From: a bacterium
GTDB taxonomy: Bacteria > Desulfobacterota > JAPLJL01
DNA: 64,000 nt
Reading direction: 5' to 3'
Assembly: GCA_028713675.1 (NCBI GenBank)
Contig: JAQTNV010000004.1
Span: forward strand, 1-64,000
This document shows positions 42,254 through 52,135 of this stretch, piece by piece (the stretch's first letter is position 1; each line of letters opens with the position of its first letter). Position numbers and translations under genes: made by a program. The notes beneath the pieces are model-generated. The model was not told the origin of the DNA. It did not search any database and was given only the letters and a program-made list of their open reading frames with translations.

Positions 42254-43024
42254 ATGAGGCTGGGAATATTTACCGATGTCCATTCCAATTTTGAAGCTTT
42301 GAAGGCGGTGGCCCTGGCGCTCAGGTCTGAGAAGGTCGACCGCCTGATTTTCCTGGGGGATGCGGTTGGATACGGGGCGGACCCCAACGATTGCTGCCGA
42401 ATCATCCGGGAAATGGCCCATGTGGCCCTGGTGGGAAACCACGACGCGGCTTTAACCGGAAGGCTCCCCATGGATTGGTTCGTGGATTATGCCCGGGAGG
42501 CGATCAGATGGACGGAGAGCGTGATCAATCCTTCCTTCCGTGAATGGCTCTCCGCCCGTCCTTTCTTTCACCGGGAGGGAGAGGTGGCGTTCTGTCATGG
42601 CTCGCCGGTTGACCCCGAACGTTTCGGCTATGTGCTCGATTATAGAGAGGCCTATGAAATCTGCGACTGGATGGAATCCCAGGGAATCCCGGTGGTTTTT
42701 GTCGGGCATGCCCATGTCGGACTGGCTTTCCGCTACAAACACACCTCCGGCGGAAAGGACAGGGACGAGGTAAAAGTCTTTAATTTTAACGGGATAGAAT
42801 CAACCCGGGCCAAGCTGGATCCGGATTACAGTTGGATAATAAACGTGGGGGCGGTGGGACAGCCCCGGGACGGCGATCCCCGGGCGGTTTATTCTGTTTT
42901 CGATACCGAGACCAGAATTTATATGGTCCAGCGGGTGGAATATGACATCAAAAGCGCCGGGAGCCGGATTGAAAAAGCCGGGCTGCCGTCGGTTTTGAGC
43001 GAAAGGCTTTTTGTCGGAAGATGA
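42254..43024 (+). CDS. Metallophosphoesterase
   Basis: The protein has about 256 residues with all calcineurin-type motifs: FTDVHSNFEAL (about 5-15), LGDAVGYGADPN (about 34-45), GNHDAA (about 60), CHGSP (about 112) and GHAHVGLAF (about 154). It is like ApaH-type/YfcE-like phosphodiesterases; substrate unknown. The ATG at 42254 has AGGGG upstream, while a frame to 42191 lacks one. Its stop overlaps the start of the nitrilase gene by 4 bp (ATGA), so the two are coupled. Confidence 0.9.
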   Translation: MRLGIFTDVHSNFEALKAVALALRSEKVDRLIFLGDAVGYGADPNDCCRIIREMAHVALVGNHDAALTGRLPMDWFVDYAREAIRWTESVINPSFREWLSARPFFHREGEVAFCHGSPVDPERFGYVLDYREAYEICDWMESQGIPVVFVGHAHVGLAFRYKHTSGGKDRDEVKVFNFNGIESTRAKLDPDYSWIINVGAVGQPRDGDPRAVYSVFDTETRIYMVQRVEYDIKSAGSRIEKAGLPSVLSERLFVGR

Positions 43025-44049
43025 TCAGGGTCGCGAGTCTGCAAATCAACAGCCGTCCTTTTGAAGTGGCGGAGAACCTGGAAAAAGCCAGGGACTGGAT
43101 CGAAAAGGCGGTCAGCGCCGGAGCCAAGCTGGTGGTCCTGCCGGAGTTTTTTAACCTGGGATACACCTACAGCGACAGGCTGCTCGAATTTTCCGAACCC
43201 CGGGATGGCCCCACGGTTTCCTGGATGAAGGATTTGAGCGCCGGCCTGGATATCTACCTGACCGGGTGTTTCTACGAAAAAGATCAGGATGATTACTTTG
43301 ACACCCTGGTCATTACCACCCCGGATCGCTCCGCTTTGTTTTACCGGAAACGCCACCCCGCGATCTGGGAAAATATCTATTTCCGGCCCGGGGACACCCC
43401 GGGTGTTTTTACCACCGGCCTGGCCCGGATCGGGGTGGCAATCTTCTGGGACGTGGTTTACCGCGATACCCTGGAGGGATTAAGGGGAAAAGTGGACCTG
43501 GTCCTGGTCAGCTGCGCCTGGCCGTCCCTGCAGATCCCGGGGGCGGGAAGGTTATTCAAGGGGGTGGATTGGGATCTTCGGAGAAATGCCCAGGTGGCTC
43601 CCCTCCGCCTCGCGGAGGAACTGGGGGTGCCGGTGGTTTTTGCCAACCGCTACGGCCGCTTCCGGTCCCGGATGCCGTTCTCCGGGCTGCGGGTTTCCAT
43701 GCCCTTTCTCGGACAGTCGGCGGTGGTATCCGCGGAAGGTAAACTCCTGAAAAGACTGGGCATGGAAGAGGGGATGATCGTCACCGAGATTGAGATTCCG
43801 GACCGGAACGAAGTCCGCTCCAACAATTTTGAGAAAAAGAAACTGAGGGGGAAATATATTGTTCCGGTCCCGTGGGTGGTACGGGTATTCCAAGGCTTTT
43901 GGGAAAGGTTCGGCCGGTTAATTTATTTCAGCCGGATCAGAAAAAATACGAACCACCAACCCCCGGCTCTCGGTCGCCCTTCGATTTCTCCCGGGACGAA
44001 CGGGACCAGCCCCCAGCCGCTCCCGGACCAGCAGAAATCAAGCGACTGA
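43021..44049 (+). CDS. Carbon-nitrogen hydrolase (nitrilase superfamily)
   Basis: The protein has 342 residues. The Glu-Lys-Cys triad is visible: Glu in VVLPEFFNLGY (about 42), Lys in FYRKRHP (about 110) and Cys in VSCAWPS (about 165). Members hydrolyse amides or nitriles or transfer acyl groups; the sequence alone does not fix the substrate. The C-terminal 40 residues are low-complexity and Pro-rich (QPPALGRPSISPGTNG) and are unlikely to be part of the fold. It is translationally coupled to the phosphoesterase gene. Confidence 0.9.
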   Translation: MIRVASLQINSRPFEVAENLEKARDWIEKAVSAGAKLVVLPEFFNLGYTYSDRLLEFSEPRDGPTVSWMKDLSAGLDIYLTGCFYEKDQDDYFDTLVITTPDRSALFYRKRHPAIWENIYFRPGDTPGVFTTGLARIGVAIFWDVVYRDTLEGLRGKVDLVLVSCAWPSLQIPGAGRLFKGVDWDLRRNAQVAPLRLAEELGVPVVFANRYGRFRSRMPFSGLRVSMPFLGQSAVVSAEGKLLKRLGMEEGMIVTEIEIPDRNEVRSNNFEKKKLRGKYIVPVPWVVRVFQGFWERFGRLIYFSRIRKNTNHQPPALGRPSISPGTNGTSPQPLPDQQKSSD

Positions 44050-44077
44050 AATTCCCGCCGGCCCGTTCAAAATACCG

Positions 44078-45526
44078 CTAAAAACTCAGCTTGGCCTTCA
44101 GGTAGATCTGGTCCTGGTCGGTCATGGAGCCGAACATCGTGCCTTTTTTTCCGGCGATGGCAAAATAACCGAGGGTGATTTCCAGGTTGTCGATTCCCAG
44201 GTATTGAATCTCGGGCACCAGAAAATAAGTCAGGGTATCCTTAAACCGTTCTTGACTGGTTAAAGCCATGGTGGCCAAGCCTCCGGACAGACTGGTTTTG
44301 ATTTTGTCATGAAGGAACTTGTCCTCGATCCTTCCGATGAAATAATTCCCCAGGTTGTCCACGCCAGCATCGGTGAAGAAACCGTGCATGTACTGGCAGT
44401 TTAAATAAATCCCGTTGGTAAAAGTGTAGTCTCCTCCCAGGGTGTATTTTACGTAAGGTTCCTTTTTGAGAATAGTTCGATCTTTCTCAGTTAAAAAGCC
44501 CTCAAGTAAAGTTTCGGTATTTTGATCGGTTTCCGTCAGTACGATTTTATTTTTGGGAAGGAGCAGCGTAGCCTCCGCCCAGAATCCCACGGTAAAAAGT
44601 TCGCCGGCCAGGTCAAGGCCGACAATGTCGAGATGAGGAAGCACCATGGTCGCATCCGCGGAAATTTCCGGGAGATTGATTGTCAGATTGGAGAGCCGGG
44701 CGGGAAGAGGAGTGTCATCGTAACCGTGGAAATAGCTGACGGAAAAATCAGTATTTAAAACCTGCCCCTTCAGCTTCAGGGCTCCCATCGAATGGAGAAA
44801 AGTGAAAGAAGGATACTCGGTTGTAATTTTTCCCGGGACGAAATAGACGTTGCCTGGGAGTTGGGAAAGATTGGAGGGCATGAGGGCTTCCAGATTGAAT
44901 CCGGACTTGGGAAGCAGGACCGGCCGGATCGTGGGAACCCAGACCCCGATCAACTGCCAGTCTTTAATGTAATAGGTGGCCAGAAAAGCCGTGGAGGGGA
45001 ATTTGCGCCCGAAATCCAGGGGATCGGAATAATCATCAGGATTGAGATTGTCAGTCTGGTTGAGCTTGTCGGCGGTTCCCCAGGCGATCCTTTGTTTGCC
45101 CACCCGGAGGTCAAGGTTCTTGAGTAAAAACCCGTTTACATCGATGTAACCTTCCCAAAGACTGAACTCGACCGGGTTGGAAGTGTTGATTTCCTCGAGG
45201 GAAACCAGATCGTTCGCGGGACGGGGATAATCGTAGTAACGGACATCCAGGCTGGCTACTCCACTGACCTGATCGCTTGGCTTGGCGCGGGCCTCGACCT
45301 GGAGATTATTATAAAAGTCGATAATCGGGGTATGGGTTTCGGGGACCAGGAAGCGTTTATCGATGCTTAGGAATCCCTTGACGTCGACTTTGTCTTCGGC
45401 CCGAACGGGTACAGTAAAAGTGGAAAAGAATAGGGAGAAAAAAAGAATGGTGATAGCCGCGGGCTTCAGCCTGCGTATGATATCGGCCGCAACCATGGGA
45501 CTTATTATCTGCATGCAATCAAACAC
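44078..45526 (-). CDS. DUF1302-like outer-membrane beta-barrel protein
   Basis: The protein has 482 residues. A signal peptide (LKPAAITILFFSLFFSTFTV, cleavage near VRAED) is followed by a long porin-like sequence with alternating beta strands ending in a C-terminal Phe (YLKAKLSF), the outer-membrane assembly signal. RVGKQRIAWGTADKLNQTDN resembles DUF1302 porins. It is the last gene of a unit with a LolA-like protein and an RND pump, a combination often seen in gamma/delta-type bacteria for lipophilic compounds. The N-terminal 20 residues are encoded by a GCAGGCTGAAGCCCGCGGC repeat, so the true start is uncertain (GTG 45526, ATG 45514 or ATG 45496). Confidence 0.8.
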   Translation of the reverse strand: MFDCMQIISPMVAADIIRRLKPAAITILFFSLFFSTFTVPVRAEDKVDVKGFLSIDKRFLVPETHTPIIDFYNNLQVEARAKPSDQVSGVASLDVRYYDYPRPANDLVSLEEINTSNPVEFSLWEGYIDVNGFLLKNLDLRVGKQRIAWGTADKLNQTDNLNPDDYSDPLDFGRKFPSTAFLATYYIKDWQLIGVWVPTIRPVLLPKSGFNLEALMPSNLSQLPGNVYFVPGKITTEYPSFTFLHSMGALKLKGQVLNTDFSVSYFHGYDDTPLPARLSNLTINLPEISADATMVLPHLDIVGLDLAGELFTVGFWAEATLLLPKNKIVLTETDQNTETLLEGFLTEKDRTILKKEPYVKYTLGGDYTFTNGIYLNCQYMHGFFTDAGVDNLGNYFIGRIEDKFLHDKIKTSLSGGLATMALTSQERFKDTLTYFLVPEIQYLGIDNLEITLGYFAIAGKKGTMFGSMTDQDQIYLKAKLSF

Positions 45527-45600
45527 GGTAAAACTTTTTTCCAGGGAATGTACACCGTCTGCTCTCCTACGAAATACCGCAACCTAAAGGTTGCGCCTAC
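45450..45600. repeat. REP-like elements at the porin gene start
   Basis: GCCGCGGGCTTCAGCCTGCG (about 45457-45476) and the palindrome CGCAACCTAAAGGTTGCG (about 45579-45596) are typical interspersed palindromic repeats. The first lies within the N-terminal coding region of the porin gene; the second lies in the gap to the LolA-like gene. Confidence 0.7.
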
Positions 45601-45617
45601 CGGTCATTAAAGATTTT

Positions 45618-46406
45618 TTACTCTGACTGTTTCAGGTTCCGCTGGCTGAAGACCTCGCTGGAGAGGCCGGTATCATACTTGATCTCGGTAACCTCGAGCA
45701 CGGTCTTATGCTTGTCTTCCACGTTCTCCATCACCATCTTTCGGGGGGTCCAGTGGCCCTGGATCTTCTCGACCTGGGAGTTGGTTAAGACCTTCAACAA
45801 AGATCCCTTCTTGGGATGGTAAAACTCGACTTTGGTGGGAATCCAGCTTTCTTTGCTGACCCAGAGCTTGATCTTGGAATAACCGACTTCGGCTTTGGGT
45901 TTAGGACTTGCCTCCAGGACATATTCGGCGGGGGTTTCTTCCAGGATCTTGGAGTCGTAGTCGTCCTTGTATTTGGTCTTCCCGATATCGTCATAGGAAA
46001 AATCCGTGCCCATGAAGCTTTCGTGTTTGACATGAGAGGCGATCCTCCGGATCTTGCCGAAAGCGGGCATGTAGAGATACATCTCATCCTCGGAGAGGGA
46101 GAGGAAACTCACCCCTTTTACGTCGGCCGGCGAGAGGAAGCGGGTCAGGGTAAAATCGTCTCCTTTGGGGTTTTTCTTGAAGTAAGCCTTGATCTGGCGG
46201 ACCCGCTCGCTCCCGTCTTTTTCCACCAGGATCATCTTGCTCATGCCTACGCTGTCCTTGGCTTCGCGCATGGTCGTGTCGACCTTATCCACGACCTCAT
46301 CTGCGGTGAGCGCCCAGGAAAGGCGGGTGAAAGTTAAAAGGTAAAAAGAGAGAAGTAACACTAACGAAAGAAAAAAGGCTTTCTGTTTTTTGACTGTTTT
46401 ATCCAT
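45618..46406 (-). CDS. Outer-membrane lipoprotein-sorting protein (LolA-like)
   Basis: The protein has 262 residues. It has a long signal peptide (MDKTVKKQKAFFLSLVLLLS ... WALTADEV). The LolA/LppX-like domain contains MREAKDSVGMSKMILV, DDFTLTRFLSPADVKGVSFL, MYLYMPAFGKIRRIAS, SFMGTDFSYDDIG and KIKLWVSKESWIPTKVEFYH. This type is commonly encoded beside RND/MMPL transporters and ferries lipids or lipoproteins in the periplasm. Part of the signal peptide (about 20-26) is encoded by three heptamer repeat units (46327-46347). Confidence 0.88.
   Translation of the reverse strand: MDKTVKKQKAFFLSLVLLLSFYLLTFTRLSWALTADEVVDKVDTTMREAKDSVGMSKMILVEKDGSERVRQIKAYFKKNPKGDDFTLTRFLSPADVKGVSFLSLSEDEMYLYMPAFGKIRRIASHVKHESFMGTDFSYDDIGKTKYKDDYDSKILEETPAEYVLEASPKPKAEVGYSKIKLWVSKESWIPTKVEFYHPKKGSLLKVLTNSQVEKIQGHWTPRKMVMENVEDKHKTVLEVTEIKYDTGLSSEVFSQRNLKQSE
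46327..46347 (-). repeat. Heptamer array inside a signal peptide, 3 units
   Basis: Plus-strand units GTGAAAG, TTAAAAG, GTAAAAA are read on the minus strand as the hydrophobic stretch FYLLTFT of the LolA-like protein's signal peptide. The units match those at 35515-35549 and 54837-54871. Confidence 0.85.
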
Positions 46407-46507
46407 TTATTCCTCCTTTTAAAGATAAGCAATAATTAATTTACCACTTAAACGAAATATTCTGAATTTTTGAACAAAGAACCGGAACCTGAAATTAAGA
46501 ACATCGA

Positions 46508-49444
46508 TTATTTTTTGATAAATTTCATCTTGGTCGAAAGCAGGAGAGCGGGGAGCAGGGTCAGGGATCCGACGGAACTGATTACCATCAGGAGGGCCAG
46601 GAGCCAGCCGAACCTCTGGGTGGGGACGATGCTGCTGAAGACGAGGACGATGAAGCCCATCGTGACCGAGATGGCGTTGATCAGGATCGCCCGGCCGGTG
46701 GTTTCAAAGGTCTGCTCCAGGGCGCGGGAAATATTGCCCTGGGTTTTTTCCAGTTCCTCCCGGAAGCGGGAAGTGAAGTGAATGGTGTAATCGATCCCGA
46801 TGCCGATCCCGATGGATGATACCATCATCGTGGTGTCGTCGACCGGGACCCCGAAATAGGACATGATCCCGAAGTTGGTCAGAACGGTCAGGGAAATCGG
46901 GGCCATGGCGATCAGGCCTCCCTGGAAAGATTTAAACTGGATAATCATCAGGATCAAAACCAGGAACAGGGCCAGAAAGATGGATTGCATCATGTTGTTG
47001 ACCAGTTCGGGATAGAGCTTGTTGAACATTACGGGTCCGCCGGTTTCCTGGAAAAGCGCGGAGATTTCCGATTCGACCGGGGCTGAACCCAGGGGGAATT
47101 TTTCCGGAAGTGCGACCCGCCGGTCGTGAATCTCCCAGAGATATCCTTGAAGATATTTGGCGAAATTATGGTCGGTTTTGAACTGTGCGGGCAAAAGAGC
47201 GATTATTTGTTGCCCGAGGAGATCGATTTCTTCGGCATTAAGCTTCTCCTGGATTCGATTGGAAAGGGACCGGGTCAGGGAGGAAATCGTCTCCGGGGAG
47301 GTTTTTATCTTTTTGGCCTTGAAGAGCGGGATAAGGGCCGACTCCACCCGGGACGGATCGGACGCTCCGTTGGAGATCGTACCGATCGCGGCCACAACCA
47401 TGCTGTCGATGAATTTTCCGTCTTTGATTTCGATTTCCGACTGGGGGGAGACAAGATATTCCCGCAGTGAAACCGAGAGGCGTTCCTTTTGGGGCTGATC
47501 GAGTCCGGCGAAGGGTTGATTTGTTCCGGAAGCCAGGATTTCCCTGACCTTCGGAGAAAGGGAGGAGGACCCTTCCATCTTTTCCGGATTTCCCTGTTTT
47601 TTGGCGGTGGCCTTGACCAGGTTGACGATATTCTCTCCGATCATATCCAGCTGATTCACCATGACTTTTTCCCGGGTGGCGGGATCGAGTCTTTCCAGGT
47701 CAACGACCTTGGTTTTCCCGACGGTGTGATCTTTAAAATATTTTTGGAGCTCAGCGACGGAGAATAATTGCTGCTTGGTATTGTAGGTGCTCAGCGTGGT
47801 TTGGATGAGGGCTTCCTGGTTCCCCCTCTTGACCAGCAGGTCGACAAATTCGTTGCCTTCCAGGAACAGGAAGAGATTGGACACCCCTTCCGCCGTATCC
47901 GGGATGGAATAACGGCCGTTGAGCTGATAATTGGCCTCCATGATCAGGTCCGCGACGGACTGGGGGTTGCAGACATAAGTGATGGTGTCGAGATATTGGC
48001 TCATCCGGCGCATTTCCTTCAGCACAAAGGGATTCAGGATGTCTCCCCGGACGTCGACCAGCAGAGGCTGGGATCCGCCGAAGGCTTCCCGAGTGAAGTT
48101 TTCCGCGACCCGGACCGGGCTGTCCGGCTTGAAATATTCGACGAAATTGACCTCGCGGGTCAGGCGGGGGAGGCCGGAGATCGAAACCAGGGCGATGATG
48201 ATACAGATAACGATGATGGGCCAGCGGTATTTCACCGGGAAGCTGGAGAAACGGGCGAAAAAATTATAGACCAGTGTGGCCATCCGGCTTTCCCCGGGTT
48301 TTTTCACGGGGGCGGTCCGGACTTTTAAAACGGCCAGGGAGGCCGGGATGAACGTGACCGCGATCAGGAAAGCGAATCCGATCCCGGCGGCGATGAAAAG
48401 CCCGGTCTCCTGGACCGGGGGCATGCTGGCATAGACGAAGGTTCCAAAACCGATCTGGGTGGTCAGGGCGGCCAGGAAGACCGGGACGGTGATCTGTTTC
48501 GCCATCTGAATCAGGCCCGGGATCTTGTCCTCGGAGGTTTTTACCTCGTTGTAATAGCGGTTCACCACGTGAATCCCGTAGGCGCTCCCGCAGGCGATCA
48601 GGAGCACGGGGATAACGGAGGAAAGCATGTTCATTTCCCGGCCCAGGGCGTGGATCAGTCCCAGCGTCCAGACGGTGGCAAACAATACCGTCAGGATCGG
48701 AAGGAATATTCCCCGCAGGGTCCGGAAGCTGAGGAATAGTACGAACATGACCGCAAAAATGGTGATCGGGGTCAGACCGAGGAAATCAGTCTTAATGATT
48801 TTGTCTATGTATCTCATCTGGAAGGGAAAACCGGCATAGTAGGGTTTTTTAATCAGGCTTTGCGGGCGGGACGTGATTTTTCCGATGGCATCTTCGATCT
48901 GGCCGGCGATTACGACTTCGTCCGCATCCACCAGGATCCGGGCGAGGATGAGCGTGGATTTACCGTCCCTGGAGATAATCACACCGGAATACATGTCCTT
49001 GGAAAGGGTATATTCCTTCAGGCGCGAGAGGACTTGCGGATCACGGGGGATATTATCCGGGTCGATCAGTTTGCCCACCTCGATTCCATCCTCGATTTTC
49101 CGGATGTCGATGATATTGGTCAGGCTGATCACGCTGGCGATGCCGGGTATCTTTTCGATGGCATCGGTGATTTCCTGGATTTCAGCCAGCGTGGCATAGT
49201 CGAAAATACCCCCGGTTTCCAGGGCGATAACGCAGAGATCGGCTCCCTGGAAGGTTTTATCCACCTCCTTGAAGAGCTCGGCGACCGGATCATGGCGGGG
49301 AAGAAACGCGGTCAGGTCGGAATTGATGGTCAGTTTGCGTGCGGAGTAGCCGGAGGCGACGGTGATCAGGACCGTGGCCAGGATGATCCAATAACGGAAG
49401 CGGATAACCCAGTTGGCGAATTTTTCGAGGGTAAATTTACGCAT
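46508..49444 (-). CDS. RND/MMPL-family transporter
   Basis: The protein has about 978 residues from ATG 49444 (MRKFTLEKFANWVIRFRYWI). It has two repeats, each of a large periplasmic loop and a sterol-sensing-like membrane bundle: LTPITIFAVMFVLFLSFRTL and LLIACGSAYGIHVVNRYY (about 285-305) in the first, and SSIGIGIGIDYTIHFTSRF (about 885-903) in the second. It is similar to HpnN/MMPL exporters that move lipids (hopanoids, glycolipids). The frame runs up to TTG 49486 with GGAGGTG beside it, so a start at 49480-49486 cannot be excluded. It is the first gene of a unit with the LolA-like protein and porin. Confidence 0.93.
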   Translation of the reverse strand: MRKFTLEKFANWVIRFRYWIILATVLITVASGYSARKLTINSDLTAFLPRHDPVAELFKEVDKTFQGADLCVIALETGGIFDYATLAEIQEITDAIEKIPGIASVISLTNIIDIRKIEDGIEVGKLIDPDNIPRDPQVLSRLKEYTLSKDMYSGVIISRDGKSTLILARILVDADEVVIAGQIEDAIGKITSRPQSLIKKPYYAGFPFQMRYIDKIIKTDFLGLTPITIFAVMFVLFLSFRTLRGIFLPILTVLFATVWTLGLIHALGREMNMLSSVIPVLLIACGSAYGIHVVNRYYNEVKTSEDKIPGLIQMAKQITVPVFLAALTTQIGFGTFVYASMPPVQETGLFIAAGIGFAFLIAVTFIPASLAVLKVRTAPVKKPGESRMATLVYNFFARFSSFPVKYRWPIIVICIIIALVSISGLPRLTREVNFVEYFKPDSPVRVAENFTREAFGGSQPLLVDVRGDILNPFVLKEMRRMSQYLDTITYVCNPQSVADLIMEANYQLNGRYSIPDTAEGVSNLFLFLEGNEFVDLLVKRGNQEALIQTTLSTYNTKQQLFSVAELQKYFKDHTVGKTKVVDLERLDPATREKVMVNQLDMIGENIVNLVKATAKKQGNPEKMEGSSSLSPKVREILASGTNQPFAGLDQPQKERLSVSLREYLVSPQSEIEIKDGKFIDSMVVAAIGTISNGASDPSRVESALIPLFKAKKIKTSPETISSLTRSLSNRIQEKLNAEEIDLLGQQIIALLPAQFKTDHNFAKYLQGYLWEIHDRRVALPEKFPLGSAPVESEISALFQETGGPVMFNKLYPELVNNMMQSIFLALFLVLILMIIQFKSFQGGLIAMAPISLTVLTNFGIMSYFGVPVDDTTMMVSSIGIGIGIDYTIHFTSRFREELEKTQGNISRALEQTFETTGRAILINAISVTMGFIVLVFSSIVPTQRFGWLLALLMVISSVGSLTLLPALLLSTKMKFIKK

Positions 49445-49532
49445 AGCGTCAAAAAGTGCGTTTAATATAGATGTTTTCACCTCCAAGTGTCAAGGAAACC
49501 AATAACTGAGCAATTTATGCCTGGTAGGGCAG

Positions 49533-49559
49533 GAAAAAAAACGGCCAACCCAAAGGCCG
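49533..49559 (-). terminator. Terminator of the FadL/lipoprotein-esterase unit
   Basis: On the minus strand CGGCC-TTTGGGTT-GGCCG is followed by nine T residues, 35 bp after the lipoprotein stop. It separates the FadL block from the RND block. Confidence 0.75.
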
Positions 49560-49593
49560 GCCGCCTAAGAAAGCCAAAGACCCTGAAAGCCGT

Positions 49594-52101
49594 TCAAGGC
49601 CTCATTTTTATTTCGCCTTCCGCGGGATCCAGCAGGTATCTTGAAGTAAAAAGCTGGGAAAGCCCGTACTGATATTCGGTGATCCGGCTTCGGGCAGTGG
49701 TGTCTCCCTTCAGGAAATAATCGAACCAGGCCAGGGCGTAATGGGAGGAAACCGGGTGCTCCCATTCCGGAACCAGCGGCCAGTGGCGGAAGGGGGAATC
49801 CGCCCCTTCGCCTTCGATAGTGTTGAATCCCCCATGACTGGCCGCCCCGATGATAATCACCTGCTTGGGCGGATTGGTGATATCGTAAAAAATTTCGTTG
49901 CCAATCGGGCCAACGAGGGGAGCGCCCAGGTCGAGGAGATCGAAGTCGGCCGATTGGATCTGGGTGGGAACCCGGGAACTGGCGGAGCAGAAATAGAGGG
50001 TCATGGAAACCTCCACCGCGGCCTTGACCCGGTAATCGTTGACCTGTTCATTGCAGACGGCCATGGAACCCCGGGAGTGGCCCATGATCCCCAGTTTGTC
50101 AGCATCGACGCGGTCGGAAATCGGGCTGACCTTGTAGAGATAGGTAACCGCGTCATAGAGGTCGTTTTCCCAACCGGGCCAGAGGTAATGCTCGAACCAG
50201 TAGGAGCCCATCCCCGGGGTGTCGCCCTCAGATTCGGCCTGCCCGCCCGGTTCGAAGACGAAAACCGCGTAGCCGTTCCGGGATAAATCCATGGCGATCC
50301 AGTGATAGGTGTCCAGCCAGCAGATGGTGCCGGGGTTGAAAACGATCCCCGGGACCTTGGCGGTGGTGGTGGCGGAGTCGGGCCAGTAGAGGCGGCCGCC
50401 CAGGATTTTTTCCTCCCGGTTGGTGAAGAAGACATTTTGAATCAAAACATCTCCGTCGGCTTCGATGGCCTCCTCCCGGACGGGAAAGACATAATCCTCA
50501 AAGCCGGGGTCGCCCCGTTCCTCTGGCAAGACGGGGGCGAATACCGATTCCATCCAGCGGGAGTAAAGGTTGACTAACAGTGCGATCAGGGCGTTGATGG
50601 AACTTTTATCGGCCGTGACCAGATTGCCGTTTTCAGACAGGGATTCCCGGATCTGCAGGGCGCCGTTGAATGAGGGATCGGACCAGTCGAGATAAACAAG
50701 AAATCCGGCCGGACTGGAATCCGGCACGGTGATGCCGTCGGCCGGAATGGCCTGGCCGAAATGCGGTCCGTCACCGGCGGTCTCCCAGGGGTAGATCAAG
50801 GGCAGAACGCTGGCAGTCCCGATCTCCAGTTCCACCTGGAACTCGCCGTTGGTATCGGTGGCGGGGAAAAAGGCGCGGGGGTCGGGAAAATCGGCGAAGA
50901 GCTTTTTTAAATCCACCCGGGCCAGGTTCGGAAGCTGGTGAAGTTTTCCCGCTTCGCCGAACCCGGGAAAGGCAAGCACGGCATTAAGCTCCGCCAGATC
51001 CAGGACGGCGTCTTCGCCCCGCAGGGCCTTCCGGACCCGGAGGACCAGTTCGTCGATGACGGGAATGAGGTCTTCGGTTCCTTTCGGGAGATAGATATCA
51101 CTGCACCAGGGAGCGTCGGTGACATTCCAGTGCCGTACCGGGTTGATCGACACCCGGTCCCCGGCGCCGACCACCCCGTCGTGGTTTTCATCCACGAACC
51201 CGAAAACCTTCTGCAACGGGTCGGTTCCATCCTTTTTCAGAAGCGCGCTGAAAAGGGAGCCGTTTTCCCCGGAAACCCATTCCATGGTGGCGTTGAGCTT
51301 GGCCAGGCCGGCCGAAAATTTATCCCGGTCCTGGATTTTCAGCAGATCGGGACTGCCGGCGAGCACCGGACCGAATTTTCGGACCAGGGAAACCCAGCCG
51401 ACCGGGCCGCCGGTCACATCCAGGGGGAAACTGAGCCCGGAGAGGAGACTCATGGGGTCGATGTTGAGATTGAGACTTTTAATAATCAGGGCGGCGGCCT
51501 GGACCAGGCCCGTCAACACCCCGGCCAGCCGGACCTCGAACTCGTCGGCTTCACCGCCGATATCGATCAGGTATTCCTGGTCGAACCGGATCCGGACCGG
51601 GACGGAAGGCATGGTAATCTTGAAATTATCCAGGTTGATGGCCTGAAGGTGGATCTCCATTTCAGCCATGAGCTCGACCACCGGATCAAGATATAAATTT
51701 ATCAGGGTGGCGGGGTCCAGCTGCATGGGCGTGACGGGAGCGGATGAAATCCCCGGCTGCCCGGGCCGGGAATAGAGCTTGTTCCCGGGAGAAACCGACG
51801 AAGGCTGGGCCAATCCCATCATCAGGGAATAGAGCATTTCCGCGGCCGTGGAAATCTCGTCCGCGGCCAACATTCCGTCGGAGAGGGCGACCCCGTAATG
51901 GGCGGAATCGTTGTCCGGGTGCCGGGCCAGCTCGGAAAGAAACTGGGTTTTCGCGGCCGCGGGGTTGCCCTGGCCGATCAGATCGATTCCCTGCTTGACC
52001 TGGGAGGTGAGCTGGGAATTACCACCTCCGCCTCCGCAGGAGAGGCAGCCAAGTCCGAAAGCTCCGATAAAAGCCCAACTCAGGATTTTCCGGGTCTTCA
52101 T
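49594..52101 (-). CDS. Large lipoprotein with alpha/beta-hydrolase domain
   Basis: The protein has about 835 residues. It has a lipobox (GLGCLSCGGGG, Cys about 22). The N-terminus is TPR-like helical (GNPAAAKTQFLSELARHPDN). A single EF-hand-like loop DENHDGVVGAGD (about 304) lies in the middle. The C-terminal third is an alpha/beta hydrolase with the nucleophile elbow IMGHSRGSMA (Ser about 675) and His in AASHGGF (about 754). It probably cleaves esters at the outer membrane or periplasm. It follows three FadL-type porins on the same strand, which suggests processing of a lipid substrate before import. GGAG precedes the ATG at 52101; the frame itself reaches 52146. Confidence 0.8.
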   Translation of the reverse strand: MKTRKILSWAFIGAFGLGCLSCGGGGGNSQLTSQVKQGIDLIGQGNPAAAKTQFLSELARHPDNDSAHYGVALSDGMLAADEISTAAEMLYSLMMGLAQPSSVSPGNKLYSRPGQPGISSAPVTPMQLDPATLINLYLDPVVELMAEMEIHLQAINLDNFKITMPSVPVRIRFDQEYLIDIGGEADEFEVRLAGVLTGLVQAAALIIKSLNLNIDPMSLLSGLSFPLDVTGGPVGWVSLVRKFGPVLAGSPDLLKIQDRDKFSAGLAKLNATMEWVSGENGSLFSALLKKDGTDPLQKVFGFVDENHDGVVGAGDRVSINPVRHWNVTDAPWCSDIYLPKGTEDLIPVIDELVLRVRKALRGEDAVLDLAELNAVLAFPGFGEAGKLHQLPNLARVDLKKLFADFPDPRAFFPATDTNGEFQVELEIGTASVLPLIYPWETAGDGPHFGQAIPADGITVPDSSPAGFLVYLDWSDPSFNGALQIRESLSENGNLVTADKSSINALIALLVNLYSRWMESVFAPVLPEERGDPGFEDYVFPVREEAIEADGDVLIQNVFFTNREEKILGGRLYWPDSATTTAKVPGIVFNPGTICWLDTYHWIAMDLSRNGYAVFVFEPGGQAESEGDTPGMGSYWFEHYLWPGWENDLYDAVTYLYKVSPISDRVDADKLGIMGHSRGSMAVCNEQVNDYRVKAAVEVSMTLYFCSASSRVPTQIQSADFDLLDLGAPLVGPIGNEIFYDITNPPKQVIIIGAASHGGFNTIEGEGADSPFRHWPLVPEWEHPVSSHYALAWFDYFLKGDTTARSRITEYQYGLSQLFTSRYLLDPAEGEIKMRP

Positions 52102-52135
52102 TTTGTTTCTCCGCTCGCCAGAACCGATCCGGATT

